Source: JAJZKE01 sp963762395 (GTDB taxonomy: Bacteria; Patescibacteriota; Saccharimonadia; Saccharimonadales; UBA4665). Taken from it: a DNA stretch of 64,000 bases. Position numbers and translations under genes: made by a program. Of this stretch, positions 8,862 to 18,210 are shown piece after piece (positions within the stretch are counted from its first letter, which is position 1; each line of letters opens with the position of its first letter). Location of the stretch: NCBI GenBank assembly GCA_963762395.1, contig CAVXKL010000001.1, positions 1-64,000 of the forward strand, given 5' to 3'. Under the pieces are notes generated by a model. It was not told the DNA's origin. It saw only the letters and a list, made by a program, of their open reading frames with translations, and did not search any database.

Positions 8862-10001
8862 ATGGCGCGATTTCGACGTGTCTGTTCACGGGTAACCGCG
8901 ATGTCGGCCCGTGTTTGCATGGCGCTCGTGCTGGGGATTGTGGCCCAGGCGCAGGCCGGAGAGATTTTTTCGGTCAGCAACCTGGTCACCAAGAATCAGG
9001 CGGACAATCCGGCCCAGATCACGGACCCGAACCTGGTCAATCCCTGGGGCGTTTCGTTCTCACCCACGTCCCCGCTCTGGGTCTCCGACGAGGGAACCGG
9101 TGTTTCAAGCCTGTATTCAATCAGCACAACTGATCAGGTCAGCATTGTGTCGAACCCCAGTCTGTTCCCGGTGAATATCCAGGGCGGTGAAGTGACCGGG
9201 CAATTCTTTAACCCATCCTCCACTGCGTTCAACGGAGACCCGTTTGTGTTCGTCACCGAGACCGGAGCCGTCGAGGGCTGGAGGCCGGCGCTGGGAAATA
9301 CGGCAGAGGTCCTGACGCTCGCTAACTCCGCCAATAGCTACGACGGAGCGACACTGGTGACCGTCAATGGCAACGAGTATCTCCTCGCCGCCAATACTAA
9401 GACCGGAAATATCGATGTCTTGAATGGGACTGCCGGTCAGCCCGGCTTGCCCGGGAACTTCAAAGACCCGAACCTCCCCGCCGGTTTTGTTCCTTACAAC
9501 GTCCAGGTCTTGAACGGCGTTGTGTACGTCACCTACGAACAGGCCGGCAAATCAGGGATCGTGGATGCTTTTACGACATCTGGGGTTTTCCTTGCACGGG
9601 TCGGCACCGGGGGATCGCTCGATCAACCGTGGGGACTGGCCATCGCGCCCTCGTCATTCGGCTCCTTGGCCGGCGACTTGCTGGTCGGTAACAAGGGTAG
9701 TGGCCAAATCAGCGTCTTCAATCTGACGAACGACACCGCGCTTGGCACCTTGAATGGGACGAACGGGATGCCGATCGTGATCCCGGATCTCTGGTCGTTA
9801 ACGCTCGGCAACGGCACCAACGCCGGCAGTACGCAGCAGATCTACTTCACGGCAGGTACCGGAGGCTACAGGGACGGACTCTTGGGCGTCATCCAGCTCT
9901 CGTCCGTCCCCGAGCCGAGCACGGCCGTCCTGGCTTTGATCGCGCTCGGAGTGCTGACGGGTCGATGGCAGTGGAAGAAACGCCGTGGCGTGAATTCGTG
10001 A
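8862..10001 (+). CDS. TIGR03118 family secreted protein with PEP-CTERM anchor
   Basis: 379 residues. A signal peptide (about residues 1-33, ending AQAQAG) is followed by a propeller-like TIGR03118 body with DPNLVNPWGVSFSPTSPLWV, NVQVLNGVVYVTYE and QPWGLAIAPSSFGSLAGDLL. It ends with VPEPSTAVLALIALGVL and basic residues, a PEP-CTERM sorting signal that an exosortase would process. The start has an AGAGGAGG ribosome site. It is intact, unlike most neighbours. A second, degenerate TIGR03118 module lies just downstream (about 10,760-11,845). Confidence 0.9.
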   Translation: MARFRRVCSRVTAMSARVCMALVLGIVAQAQAGEIFSVSNLVTKNQADNPAQITDPNLVNPWGVSFSPTSPLWVSDEGTGVSSLYSISTTDQVSIVSNPSLFPVNIQGGEVTGQFFNPSSTAFNGDPFVFVTETGAVEGWRPALGNTAEVLTLANSANSYDGATLVTVNGNEYLLAANTKTGNIDVLNGTAGQPGLPGNFKDPNLPAGFVPYNVQVLNGVVYVTYEQAGKSGIVDAFTTSGVFLARVGTGGSLDQPWGLAIAPSSFGSLAGDLLVGNKGSGQISVFNLTNDTALGTLNGTNGMPIVIPDLWSLTLGNGTNAGSTQQIYFTAGTGGYRDGLLGVIQLSSVPEPSTAVLALIALGVLTGRWQWKKRRGVNS

Positions 10002-10022
10002 TCGAAAAAACGGAGATGCGCA

Positions 10023-12287
10023 ATGTCGCGGAATCGTCCTTCCTGGCGTCGGCCTCAGAGAGTGATGCGTCCTTCCCTCGACGCGCTGGAAGGGCGAGCC
10101 CTGCTTGATGGCACGCTACCGCATATCAAGCACCTGGCTGTGGCCGCGGAAATCTCCGCGGCCAAGCGAGCGACAGCGCCGATTGTCCCCAATCTCCCTG
10201 CCGCGCCGACCTCCAGGGTCACGACCGTGCCAGCCAATGGCGACGTCAACCCGTCCGGAGTGGCGGTTGTCCCCGCGGGGTTCCCCGGGGGCGGCCTGAT
10301 CCACGCGGGAGAATACCTGGTGTCAAACTTCGACAACAGCACCGACGCTCCTGGCACCGGCACGACGATCGTGGCGATCAAACCCGGTCAAAATCCGGCG
10401 ACCGCTCCCGTCTTCTTCACCTCGCAAGCGGGCGGACTCGACGAGTCATTGACCGTCTTGAAGAATGGCTTCGTGATTGTCGGCAACGTCCCGACCACCG
10501 ATGACACCATCGGGCCGGGCTCGCTCCAGATCATCAATCGCTTTGGCCAGGTGGTCCAAACCTTGTCCGACGCCAATACCAACTCGAATCTGTTCGACGG
10601 GCCATGGGCCTCCGCGGTCAACGACAAGGGTAACACGGTCCAGTTGTTTGTCTCCAATGTCGAGAGCGGCGCGATCACGCGAATCAACTTCAAGGTAGTG
10701 AAGAAGCATGGCCAAGCCGACCTCAAGGTCAAGAGCACAATACAGATCGCCTCCGGCTATACGGTCATACCTGCCGCGTTGAGCGCCCCGTCCGCGGATG
10801 TTTACGTCCAGACCAACCTCGTCTCGGACGGCGCGGTCCCGCGCAGCAAACCGACGCGAACTTGCAGGACCCCTGGGGGTTGTCCTTCACGACGACAAGC
10901 GGATTCTGGATTTCCGACCAGGCTGCCAACTTCGGTGGGTCCGGGGCGACGACGGTCTACAGTGTGAGTAGCACGGAGCCCCCGAGCTCCTCCGGTGTGC
11001 AACTGGTCGTGGCAGTCCCGAACCAGGGAAACGCTACCCCCAGCAGCGCCAACGGACCGACGGGACAGGTGAGCCCCACCGCGCCCGGGATCACCACGAG
11101 CTCGACGGCGGACTTCCAGCTTGACGGTGCCCGGTCACAGTTCATTTTCGCCAATCTCGACGGCTCGATCTCGGCATGGAACGGGGGTGCGAGCTCGACG
11201 ATCGAAACGACCGTCCCCAGTGCCTCGTTCACCGGGCTGGCGATCGGCAACACCTCCACCGGCGCCGCCCAGCTCTACGCCGCCGACCAGAATAGCGGCA
11301 ACATTGACGTATTCAACAATAAGTGGCAGATGACCGGCAGTTTCACCGACCCGAATTTCGCGAGCTTTCCCACCGGCTACGCGGCATTCAACGTCCAGAA
11401 TCTCAGCGTCAACGGCACGCAGACGTTGTTCGTCACCTTTGCCAACCAGGCGACCTCAGGCGGCATCGTGGATGAGTTCACCACCAGCGGTGCGTTCATC
11501 AAGACGCTGATCGACGACCCGGCGGGGCAACATCTCGATTCACCCTGGGGGCTTGCCATCGCGCCTGCGAGCTGGGGCCAGTTCGGCGGCGACCTCTTGG
11601 TCGGCAACAACAACGGCCCCGGGGAGATCAATGCTTACAACGAGAATTGCGTCTTCGAGGGCACGGTGACGGAGAGCACGGGTCAACCCTTCGCCGCGGC
11701 CGACCTCTGGGCGTATCTTTCGGCAACGGCAGCTTGGCGGGTTCGCCGAGCACGCTCTTCTTCACCGCGGGGCTCGCGAGCAACACCGACGGCGTCTTCG
11801 GCGCGATCTCGGTCCAGTCTGCCCCCGAGCCGAGCGCGCCACAGTGACCATTGGCCCGGGCGGGCTGGCCTACGACTCGAAGAATGATACTCTCTATGTC
11901 GCCGCAACGGGCAACAACGCGATTTTCGCCGTCAAGCACGCGAGGAAGACGCATTCGGATGACGGCACGGGTGCCCTGCTCTACCAGGATCAGGCACACC
12001 TCCACGGGCCGATCGGCCTGGCGCTCTTACCCAACGGCGACTTGGTTACAACCAACGACGACGCGGTCAACGTTGATGCAAACCAACCGAGCGAGCTCGT
12101 CGAATTCACGTCGGACGGCCAGTTCGTGGGCGAGCTCTCGCTCGACCCTGCCTTGGGCGTGGCCTTCCAGATTGTCGTGCAGACCACCCACAAGACCGTG
12201 ACGATCGCCTCGGTCAACGACGACCTGGCCACGTTGGACTTGCGGACGATCGCTCTCTCAAGTGGTGCCGCCAAGATGATCACGTAG
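10023..12287 (+). pseudogene. NHL/propeller-type surface gene interrupted by a nested TIGR03118 module
   Basis: The start at 10023 gives an Arg-rich N-terminus with LDALEGRALLDG (LEPR-XLL type). The first part (to about 10,755) is a propeller protein with VSNFDNS, DESLTVLKNGFVIVG and LFDGPWASAV. Its natural continuation, TIGPGGLAYDSKNDTLYVAA to AFQIVVQ, does not appear until 11,845-12,287. Between them lies a TIGR03118 body (VYVQTNLVSDG, DPWGLSF, SPWGLAIAPASW, then APEPSAP at about 11,823), lacking its own signal peptide and with its anchor cut. Frameshifts occur near 10,840, 11,715 and 11,845. Either gene conversion with the neighbour at 8862 or insertion of a third copy could explain it. 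Not translatable as one protein as written. Confidence 0.7.
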
Positions 12288-12305
12288 GTCAGGCTTCAGC
12301 CTGAC
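12288..12305. repeat. GTCAGGCT palindromic repeat, copy 1
   Basis: GTCAGGCTTCAGCCTGAC, an 18-base near-perfect palindrome directly after the broken propeller gene. Further copies lie at 12947-12964 and 13103-13120, and looser ones near 15344, 21447 and 21491. Dispersed intergenic element. Confidence 0.7.
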
Positions 12306-12390
12306 ATTGTGCAAACGAACCGCGCTCGCGTTTCTTTCCCCTCGCCCCGACGGGGAGAGGGGTCAGGGGTGAGGGGGAAGCTGACGACCC

Positions 12391-12660
12391 TCAACCCGAG
12401 GTCAGCATTTCCGGCAGCCGGCCATAAACCAGACGATAGAGGATCGCACCGAGGATTCCTCCAGGAATTCCCGCGATGTTGCCGACGATGTGACAGGCGA
12501 TGGCCGGCAAGAGGCTCTTGCTCCGGGCCCTCAACTCCGCGCAGGCCCAGCCCGCGCCGAGCGTCGCCAGCACGATTGTCAGGCCTCCTTTGACGCCTGC
12601 TGAAGACCACATCAAGGGGACGTGCAGCGCCGCGAACAAAAGGGTCGACGCGGCGACCGA
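12391..12660 (-). pseudogene. C-terminal remnant of a CPBP intramembrane protease (CAAX-like)
   Basis: About 90 codons ending at 12391 include AALHVPLMW and LLPAIACHIVGN, the last two conserved motifs of the CPBP/Abi family of intramembrane metalloproteases, with hydrophobic segments between them. The first motif (EExxxRG) and the upstream helices are missing; the DNA beyond about 12,660 no longer codes for the family. Not functional as it stands. Confidence 0.65.
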
Positions 12661-12752
12661 GGGCGGCAAGGCCGATACCGTGCCATTCGCGTTCGCCTTG
12701 CGACCCTCCTGCGGCATACCATGGATTGCCGAACACTTGAGGGAGTCACGAA

Positions 12753-12899
12753 ATGGACCGAAGCTCGCAACCTCATCCACCTGCCGCGAGAGATGACGGT
12801 GATCGCAAGCTCCTCGCTGACATCGATCAGTACGGCTGGCACGTCGTTGGGGTCGAGGAGGACGATGATGGGCCAGGCTTCGCATACTCAGTCGGGCGG
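12753..12899 (+). pseudogene. N-terminal remnant of a DUF4262 protein
   Basis: The frame from ATG 12753 gives KLLADIDQYGWHVVGVEED and GPGFAYSVG, the conserved beginning of DUF4262 proteins, but similarity ends after about 50 residues and a GTCAGGCT palindrome follows. Overlaps, on the other strand, nothing functional. Confidence 0.6.
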
Positions 12900-12946
12900 A
12901 TCGGTCCGATTCCGCCGCTGGCGGACAGCAGCCGGCCCTTGCGTGG

Positions 12947-12964
12947 GTCAGGCTTGAGCCTGAC
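12947..12964. repeat. GTCAGGCT palindromic repeat, copy 2
   Basis: GTCAGGCTTGAGCCTGAC, directly after the DUF4262 remnant. Confidence 0.65.
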
Positions 12965-12984
12965 GTGCATTACCTGCAGCGACC

Positions 12985-13062
12985 AGAACCGCTCCTGCTC
13001 TTTCTCTTGCTCTTGCTCTTAATCATCTTCTTAATCGTAATCTTTCTCTTAATCGTCCCCTG
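12985..13062. repeat. low-complexity CTTGCTCTT / TCTTAATC tract
   Basis: Short direct repeats of CTCTTGCTCTTGCTCTTAATC type run from about 12,990 to 13,060 between two GTCAGGCT palindromes. No coding potential. Confidence 0.6.
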
Positions 13063-13102
13063 ATGTTCGAAGGGCGAAGGCCGAACCCGTCGCGCCCAGT
13101 GA

Positions 13103-13120
13103 GTCAGGCTTCAGCCTGAC
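13103..13120. repeat. GTCAGGCT palindromic repeat, copy 3
   Basis: GTCAGGCTTCAGCCTGAC, identical to copy 1, 37 bases upstream of the SRPBCC gene start. Confidence 0.7.
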
Positions 13121-13156
13121 GTTCTTTGGCCCCACCATTCATACAGAACTCAGGCC

Positions 13157-13594
13157 ATGAAAGACATTCACACCGAGATCGAGATCAATGCCCCCGCCGA
13201 GAAGGTCTGGCGCGTGCTGACCGATTTCGCCGCCTACCCCGAGTGGAATCCATTTGTCCGCCGCGCGAGCGGAGAGGTCAGAGTTGGTGCCCGTCTTCAC
13301 GTCACCATCCAGCCTGCCGGGGGCAAGGGAATGTCATTCCGCCCGACCGTCTTGGTTGCCGATGCCAACCGGGAGCTGCGATGGCTCGGTCATCTCTGGT
13401 TGCCTGGACCGTTCGACGGCGAGCATTCGTTCGTGATCGAGCCGCTCGGTGAGGGTCGTGTCCGGTTCATCCAGCGGGAGCAGTTCGGAGGCTTGCTCTT
13501 ACCGTTGCTCTCGAAAATGCTGGATGGTGATATTCGACGTGGGTTCGAGGGGATGAACCAGGCGTTGAAGCTGCGCTGCGAGTCAACCGCCTGA
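13157..13594 (+). CDS. SRPBCC (START-like) domain protein
   Basis: 145 residues of the helix-grip fold: the N-terminal INAPAEKVWRVLTDFAAYPEWNPFV is the classic SRPBCC opening and the C-terminal helix (GDIRRGFEGMNQALKLRCE) closes the hydrophobic pocket. Cytoplasmic, probably binds a hydrophobic ligand; the ligand cannot be deduced. A stand-alone gene between a palindromic repeat and an LRR gene on the other strand. Confidence 0.85.
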   Translation: MKDIHTEIEINAPAEKVWRVLTDFAAYPEWNPFVRRASGEVRVGARLHVTIQPAGGKGMSFRPTVLVADANRELRWLGHLWLPGPFDGEHSFVIEPLGEGRVRFIQREQFGGLLLPLLSKMLDGDIRRGFEGMNQALKLRCESTA

Positions 13595-13666
13595 ACGATG
13601 ACCGGCTCTGTGCCCAACCTGGCGATGCGACAGGGACGATTCCCGGCTCGCTGGACGGGCATGGAA

Positions 13667-14681
13667 TCAACGATTGATCGTCAGGCTCGGCAAAGCCAGC
13701 TTTAGCTCAGCAATTCCGGCATCGGTGACCTGACTGCCGTAGAGCTCGAGTACCGAGAGTTTCTTGAGTCCCTTCAGATGGACCAGCCCGGAGTCAGTGA
13801 CCCGCCTGGCGCCGAGGCTGAGCGAGGAGAGATTGGTCAGTCCCTTCAGATGGGCCAGCCCGCTGTCGGTGACGTTAGTAACGCTGAGGTCTAGCTCCAC
13901 CAGTTTGGTTAGTCCCTTTAGATGGACCACTCCGGCATCGGTGACCTGGGTACCGCTGAGATCGAGGGTGGAAAGATTGCTCAGCCCCTTCAAATGCACC
14001 AGGCCGGCGCCAGTGACGCGAGTACTGCTGAGCTTGAGTGCGGATAGGTTGGTGAGGCTCCTCAGATGTTCCAAGCCACGGTCGGATACCTTGGTGGAGC
14101 TGAGGCCGAGGGTGGTTAGGTTGTTCAGCCCCTTCAGATGGGCCAGGCCGGAGTCGGTGACCTTCGTGCCGAAGAGGTTGAGGTCGGAGAGATTGCTCAG
14201 CCGCTCCAGATGGACCAAGCCGGAGTCGGTGACTTTCGTGAAGCCGAGGTCGAGGCCGGTCAACTTCTTCAACTCCTTCAAATGCGCCAGCCCAGCGTCG
14301 TCGCCGACTGACCATGGAACGGCAAACAGTTCCTCCAGTCCGGTGAGACGCCCGACCTGTTCAATCGTTGCATCGCTTGGGGCCATGACCCCGACGAGCT
14401 TGACGTGACCGAAGTAGTCGATTCCGACGAGCTTCACGAGCCACCATGGCGCCCAGGGTTCTCCTCCCGGAATAGACTTCTGGTTGCTCCGCTGCCAGTC
14501 GTAAGAAACAGTGCCTCCGGCTTTCTTGATCGCCGCCACCGCCTCCCGCTGGATTCGGGCGCTGACGGACAAGCCATCCGAGCCCAGCGCCGATCGCGAG
14601 CACGAGAATGATCAGCCCACGCACGCTGAAGCGTAGGAGCCTTCGCCAGCGGCGTGCGACGGGTTTGGCTTGTTCGAGCAT
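13667..14681 (-). CDS. leucine-rich repeat protein with N-terminal membrane anchor (one frameshift)
   Basis: The start at 14681 follows an AGAGGT ribosome site and encodes a basic stretch then one membrane helix (GLIILVLAIGAGLGWLV). A one-base insertion near 14,560 shifts to the frame running to 13667, giving ARIQREAVAAIKKAGG and then nine or so LRRs of about 24 residues with the consensus GLxHLKGLxxLxxLxLxxTxVTDA. This architecture, an inner-membrane anchor with an exported LRR solenoid, is common and multicopy in planctomycetes. A likely protein-protein interaction scaffold; partner unknown. The 288 bases to the next gene hold nothing clear. Confidence 0.85.
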
Positions 14682-14969
14682 GCCGACCTCTAGCAGGTAT
14701 GACATCTCTGGTCTACTTGCTGGCATCAGTATAACGGCGCACATGATGTGATTTGAGGCACGATCGACTCTCCACCCACACTAGACTATCCAAACTTGTT
14801 AGCGATGTGATAAGACTCACGAACAGAACCTACGATCCGATCACTGCCCGCGTTGGAAAATCAGGGGTTGGTGTACGATCCGTCGAGTTTAGCCGTCATC
14901 GGGCTCAGTCGGACCGGCGTTGAACTCCATCACGCACATTATGAATCAACCACAACGAAGGGAAGCACC

Positions 14970-15299
14970 ATGGACAAGGCAAGGTGTTGGTCGTCGCTCG
15001 GTATGGTGATCGTTTTCGTCGCGGTCGGCTTACTTGGCGGTCGGTCGCAGGCGCAGCCCGAACCGGGTCAACGAGCTGGCCCGCCGCTCTTCCTTAAGAT
15101 CGGCGAGCTGCGAATCAATCCGAGTCAGGTTACCTGCGTGCAACTCCAGACGTCGTCCGGCGAGAAGGCGCTGCACGTCGCAATGGGCGTACAGATTCAA
15201 GGATTCAAGTTTGGAACAGACGGCCAGGCGGAGGCGCTGCTCGAATGGTTTGAAGCTCATTCGACTGAGATCAAGCCCAAGCCACTGAACCCGAAGTAG
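14970..15299 (+). CDS. small secreted hypothetical protein
   Basis: 109 residues with a signal peptide (SLGMVIVFVAVGLLGG, then cleavage near SQAQP). The mature part contains LKIGELRINPSQVTCVQLQ and ends QAEALLEWFEAHS. ATG 14970 is chosen for its ribosome site (AAGGGAAG) and the signal peptide. The pattern of a host value compared with a threshold residue segment resembles small planctomycete exported proteins; no family assigned. Confidence 0.6.
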   Translation: MDKARCWSSLGMVIVFVAVGLLGGRSQAQPEPGQRAGPPLFLKIGELRINPSQVTCVQLQTSSGEKALHVAMGVQIQGFKFGTDGQAEALLEWFEAHSTEIKPKPLNPK

Positions 15300-15309
15300 C
15301 GCACCCTCG

Positions 15310-15395
15310 GAGGCCTGACATCCGGGGGCTCAGGATATTGCATGTCAGGCTGGAAAGCCTGACGTACCTGAAGATTTCCGCGATGTCACGTAGCG
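15310..15395. repeat. compound palindromic element (inverse of 21423-21515)
   Basis: Contains GTCAGGCT-GGAA-AGCCTGAC (15344-15363) flanked by conserved DNA (TACGT, GATTTCCGCGATGTC). The reverse complement matches 21423-21515 over about 85 bases, including sequence outside the palindrome, so this is a defined mobile-like unit rather than a simple hairpin. Confidence 0.6.
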
Positions 15396-15450
15396 GTCGC
15401 CGTCGCTGACGATCGGAATATCGTCGAAGAGTACCGAGCGGATCTGAGAG

Positions 15451-16110
15451 ATGCCTGCAACCCTCGACAAGTCGACCGTCATTCAACGGCTCGCCGATCT
15501 CGACCGCAGAGATCCTCGGCGGAAGGTGTTCGGTGCCAACGAACATGGCTACAAGTTACGTCCGACCGCTCCGCTCTCCGTGATCGAGTCGTTCGAGAGA
15601 CAGCATGGCATATCTCTGCCTCTCGACTACCGGTCATTCATCACCGAGATCGGCGATGGCGGGGCTGGTCCGTTCTACGGTCTCTTGCTATTCGGGAAGG
15701 ACGACGACGATCACGACTGGGAAAGAGGCAGTCTGGTCGGTGACGTATCGCAGCCATTCACGCAGACGGGAGCCTGGAACCTGCCAGAGTCGTTTTGGAG
15801 CGGCCAGCCCGACCCAGCGCCCGACACGCCTCTGGAAGAGGAAGACCGGCTCTGGGAAGCCTGGGACCGGGAGTTGGAGGCACACTACTGGAACCCGTCC
15901 ATCATGAACGGGGCAGTTCCGATCTGCCACCGAGGCTGCGCCCTACGTCAATGGCTCGTCATCAACGGCGATCAGAAGGGGTTCGTCTGGAATGATGACC
16001 GGGTGGACGATCGAAGCATTGCTCCCGTCCTTGGCAAGTCGGGCGCACCACTGACATTCACCGACTGGTACATCGAGTGGTTGGAGGACTCGATGCGCGA
16101 GCTGGAGTGA
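15451..16110 (+). CDS. SMI1/KNR4 family protein
   Basis: 219 residues. The SMI1/KNR4 (SUKH) fold is seen in VIESFERQHGISLPLDYRSFITEIGDGGAGPFYGL (about residues 45-80), and the C-terminus WLVINGDQKGFVWND is the second conserved block. Bacterial SUKH proteins are often immunity proteins of contact-dependent toxins or cell-regulation proteins. No toxin gene adjoins, so an orphan immunity role is possible but inferred. Confidence 0.85.
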   Translation: MPATLDKSTVIQRLADLDRRDPRRKVFGANEHGYKLRPTAPLSVIESFERQHGISLPLDYRSFITEIGDGGAGPFYGLLLFGKDDDDHDWERGSLVGDVSQPFTQTGAWNLPESFWSGQPDPAPDTPLEEEDRLWEAWDRELEAHYWNPSIMNGAVPICHRGCALRQWLVINGDQKGFVWNDDRVDDRSIAPVLGKSGAPLTFTDWYIEWLEDSMRELE

Positions 16111-16263
16111 TCGGCAAGAGAGCGATGGCGAGGAGCCTCCCGGTGGGTAACGCGGAAGGCGCTCTGGCGAATGCTGGCTCTGGATGGCCCACAACCAGCC
16201 CTGGGTCTTCAACCTCGGCACCCAGGGACCGATGGCGGACCGGAGGAAGACACGATCGGCGAC

Positions 16264-16707
16264 ATGATCCGCTTCTACAGCGTCAACGCTGAGTACGGCT
16301 GCTTCTCCAACTTCTCGCCTCACCCGATTCGACTGAAGGGCAAGACCTGGCCGACCAGCGAGCACTACTTTCAGGCACAGAAGTTCGCTGGAACGCCCGA
16401 CGAGGAAGAAGTTCGCCAGGCGAAATCCCCGATGATCGCCGCCCGAATGGGCCGCAGCCGCAAGCGGCCATTGCGCAAGGACTGGGAGTCGGCCAAGGAC
16501 TCGATCATGCACGAGGCCGTCCTCGCCAAGTTCACCCAACATGCCGACCTGCGAGAGCTCCTGCTGGGCACTGGCGACGCAGAGATCATCGAGCACACTC
16601 AGAACGACGCCTACTGGGGCGATGGGGGCGACGGCAGCGGTAACAACCGGCTTGGTCAGATCCTTATGCGGGTACGGGAAGAGCTTCGCCAGTCCGAGCC
16701 GGCCTGA
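16264..16707 (+). CDS. NADAR family protein (YbiA-like N-glycosidase)
   Basis: 147 residues: FYSVNAEYGCFSNFSPHPI, TSEHYFQAQKF, AARMGR and LLGTGDAEIIEHTQNDAYWGDG are the conserved NADAR blocks; the family removes damaged riboflavin intermediates or ADP-ribose-type modifications by N-glycosidic cleavage. ATG 16264 is chosen because family members start at (M)IxFYS; the open frame to 16171 is not conserved. The 150 bases upstream carry only degraded sequence. Confidence 0.9.
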   Translation: MIRFYSVNAEYGCFSNFSPHPIRLKGKTWPTSEHYFQAQKFAGTPDEEEVRQAKSPMIAARMGRSRKRPLRKDWESAKDSIMHEAVLAKFTQHADLRELLLGTGDAEIIEHTQNDAYWGDGGDGSGNNRLGQILMRVREELRQSEPA

Positions 16708-16889
16708 TATCGCCTCGTAAAACGGAATTCATTCCGTTCTCCAGGAGACCCCTGCGCCGACGGAGTGTTACCCAGCAAACGAATGCAGGCGAAACGCCCC
16801 CGGCGGCAAGCACAAACGTCGGAAGTGCCAAATGAAAAATGCAAAGGTGCAAACTGCCAGGCACAAGCACCGCACTTCCCCCCCTCGCG

Positions 16890-17095
16890 GGGCCTGGGGG
16901 GGTAGACGGCGATCAAGCAACCACCTCGTTGGTGAGCGGCTGGGGAGGTTGGCAGCGACCAACCAACCTCCTGCTTGTTGAGCGGAGAAGCGAAGGCAGC
17001 GACCACGCAACCGCCTCGTTCGTGATCCGCATGTGCTGCAACGGGTAGCGCGGAGACTACCCCCCAAACCCCCCTTCTAAAGGGGGGGAAAGCTT
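16890..17095. repeat. intergenic repeats and GC/homopolymer hairpins (16,708-17,230 without a gene)
   Basis: Three imperfect direct repeats of about 45 bases share GCGACCA(A/C)(G)CAACC(A/G)CCTCGTT followed by a GTGAGCGG or GTTGAGCGG step (about 16,910, 16,955 and 17,005). CCCCCCAAACCCCCC...AAAGGGGGGG at 17,059-17,092 forms a C/G hairpin. No gene seen in 16,708-17,230. Confidence 0.45.
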
Positions 17096-17230
17096 GTGGC
17101 AGCATCCGTGAAATCGTCGCGCACCGTCCTGGCAGGTCGATCCAGAGTTCGCAACCGAACCCTCAGCCTGCCGAATGCCTTGGAGAGATGATCACTCAAG
17201 GCTTCTCGAGCCTGCGGCGGTATTGAATGC

Positions 17231-17587
17231 TCAATACCGCCGACCGCCCCCGCCTCCATAACCACCGCCGCCACCGCCGCCCCGGCCGCCGCCACCACCG
17301 CCACCGTAGCCGCCTCGGCCGCCGCCGCCACCACGCTCCTCGCGCGGCTTGGCTTCGTTGACCGTCAGGTTCCGGCCGTCGTGGTCGTGACCATTGAGAG
17401 CCTGAATGGCCGCCTGCGCCTCGGCGTCGGAGCCCATCTCCACGAACCCGAACCCCTTCGAGCGGTTGGTGTCCCGATCGACGATGACCTGTGCGCTCTG
17501 GACCGTCCCGAACGGCGTGAACAACGCCTCCAGGTCGGACTCGTTGACGTTGTAAGTCAGGTTGCCCACATACAGCTTCTTACCCAC
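17231..17587 (-). CDS. glycine-rich RRM RNA-binding protein
   Basis: About 118 residues: a single RNA-recognition motif with RNP2 KLYVGNL at the N-terminus and RNP1 SKGFGFVEM (about residues 44-52), then a glycine-rich tail of GGGG(R)GGYGG repeats. Starts at GTG 17587 with a GGAG ribosome site. This is the cyanobacterial/planctomycete cold-inducible Rbp type, an RNA chaperone-like protein. A paralogue lies at 18210-18503, and both have a conserved upstream peptide (see 17557-17667). Confidence 0.9.
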   Translation of the reverse strand: MGKKLYVGNLTYNVNESDLEALFTPFGTVQSAQVIVDRDTNRSKGFGFVEMGSDAEAQAAIQALNGHDHDGRNLTVNEAKPREERGGGGGRGGYGGGGGGGRGGGGGGGYGGGGGRRY

Positions 17588-17667
17588 GATCGAACTCCGA
17601 AACGAAAGCTGACGACCCTCGGGATGCTTTCAGGGTCGAGAAGAAAGGGGCTTCCGTTGAAGCCCAT
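17557..17667 (-). CDS. putative conserved leader peptide upstream of the RRM gene
   Basis: From ATG 17667 the frame encodes MGFNGSPFLLDPESIPRV and ends inside the start of the RRM gene in another frame. The paralogous RRM gene has MGSNACPFLIDPESIQRV at the same place (18584), there in frame with the RRM. Differences between the two favour third codon positions slightly, which suggests translation. Either a leader peptide controlling the RRM gene or an N-terminal extension broken here by a frameshift. Confidence 0.4.
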   Translation of the reverse strand: MGFNGSPFLLDPESIPRVVSFRFGVRSWVRSCMWAT

Positions 17668-17838
17668 GGGTGGATAAGACGAGGGAGAAACATCGACCGG
17701 ATCGGGGAAGACCCAGCGGTTGCACTCCGTCGTCAAGCCAACCAACCAAAGAATAACAAGAAATGGAAGGGATTGATAGCAAAAATTGAGAACGGCTCAT
17801 TAGATCAAAGATCGGGGTGCGGCGGTACTTGGGGAATA

Positions 17839-18210
17839 TCATGAGCCCCTGGTGTGTGAGCGCGTTGGTGGGAGGGACGGTGAGTCGCGTTGACCGAGCG
17901 GTTTCCAGGAGAATCGAAAAAGGGATTGGCCAGTGGCGGGATCAGTCGCTCCCAGATCAATAATCTCGGTGAGCAACACACGGACCGAATCCCCCGACTC
18001 GACGTAACGGGGCTCTTGGCCCGGATGTGAACGAGCAAGGGCGAAGACGATGAAATCGCCAGCGGAAAGCGTTTGCGAACCAGGCATCGCAAGGACTGCG
18101 TTGCAGATTTGACCTCTCTCAATTTCCCGAATCATTCGTTCGCTAGCGGGGTAACTGTTCACTTGAGGGTCCGAACCATGGATGGTGGTTAGATCGACAT
18201 GGTGGACCAT
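17839..18210 (-). CDS. hypothetical protein (possibly PUA/ASCH-like)
   Basis: About 123 residues starting ATG 18210, whose first base is the last base of the RRM2 stop codon (TGATG), so the two genes are translationally coupled. SAGDFIVFALAR and SVRVLLTEIIDLG, a strand-rich core with an early helix (ERMIREIERGQICNAV), resemble small ASCH/PUA-type RNA-binding folds, but I cannot confirm this. Coupling to an RNA-binding protein makes an RNA role plausible. Confidence 0.45.
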   Translation of the reverse strand: MVHHVDLTTIHGSDPQVNSYPASERMIREIERGQICNAVLAMPGSQTLSAGDFIVFALARSHPGQEPRYVESGDSVRVLLTEIIDLGATDPATGQSLFRFSWKPLGQRDSPSLPPTRSHTRGS

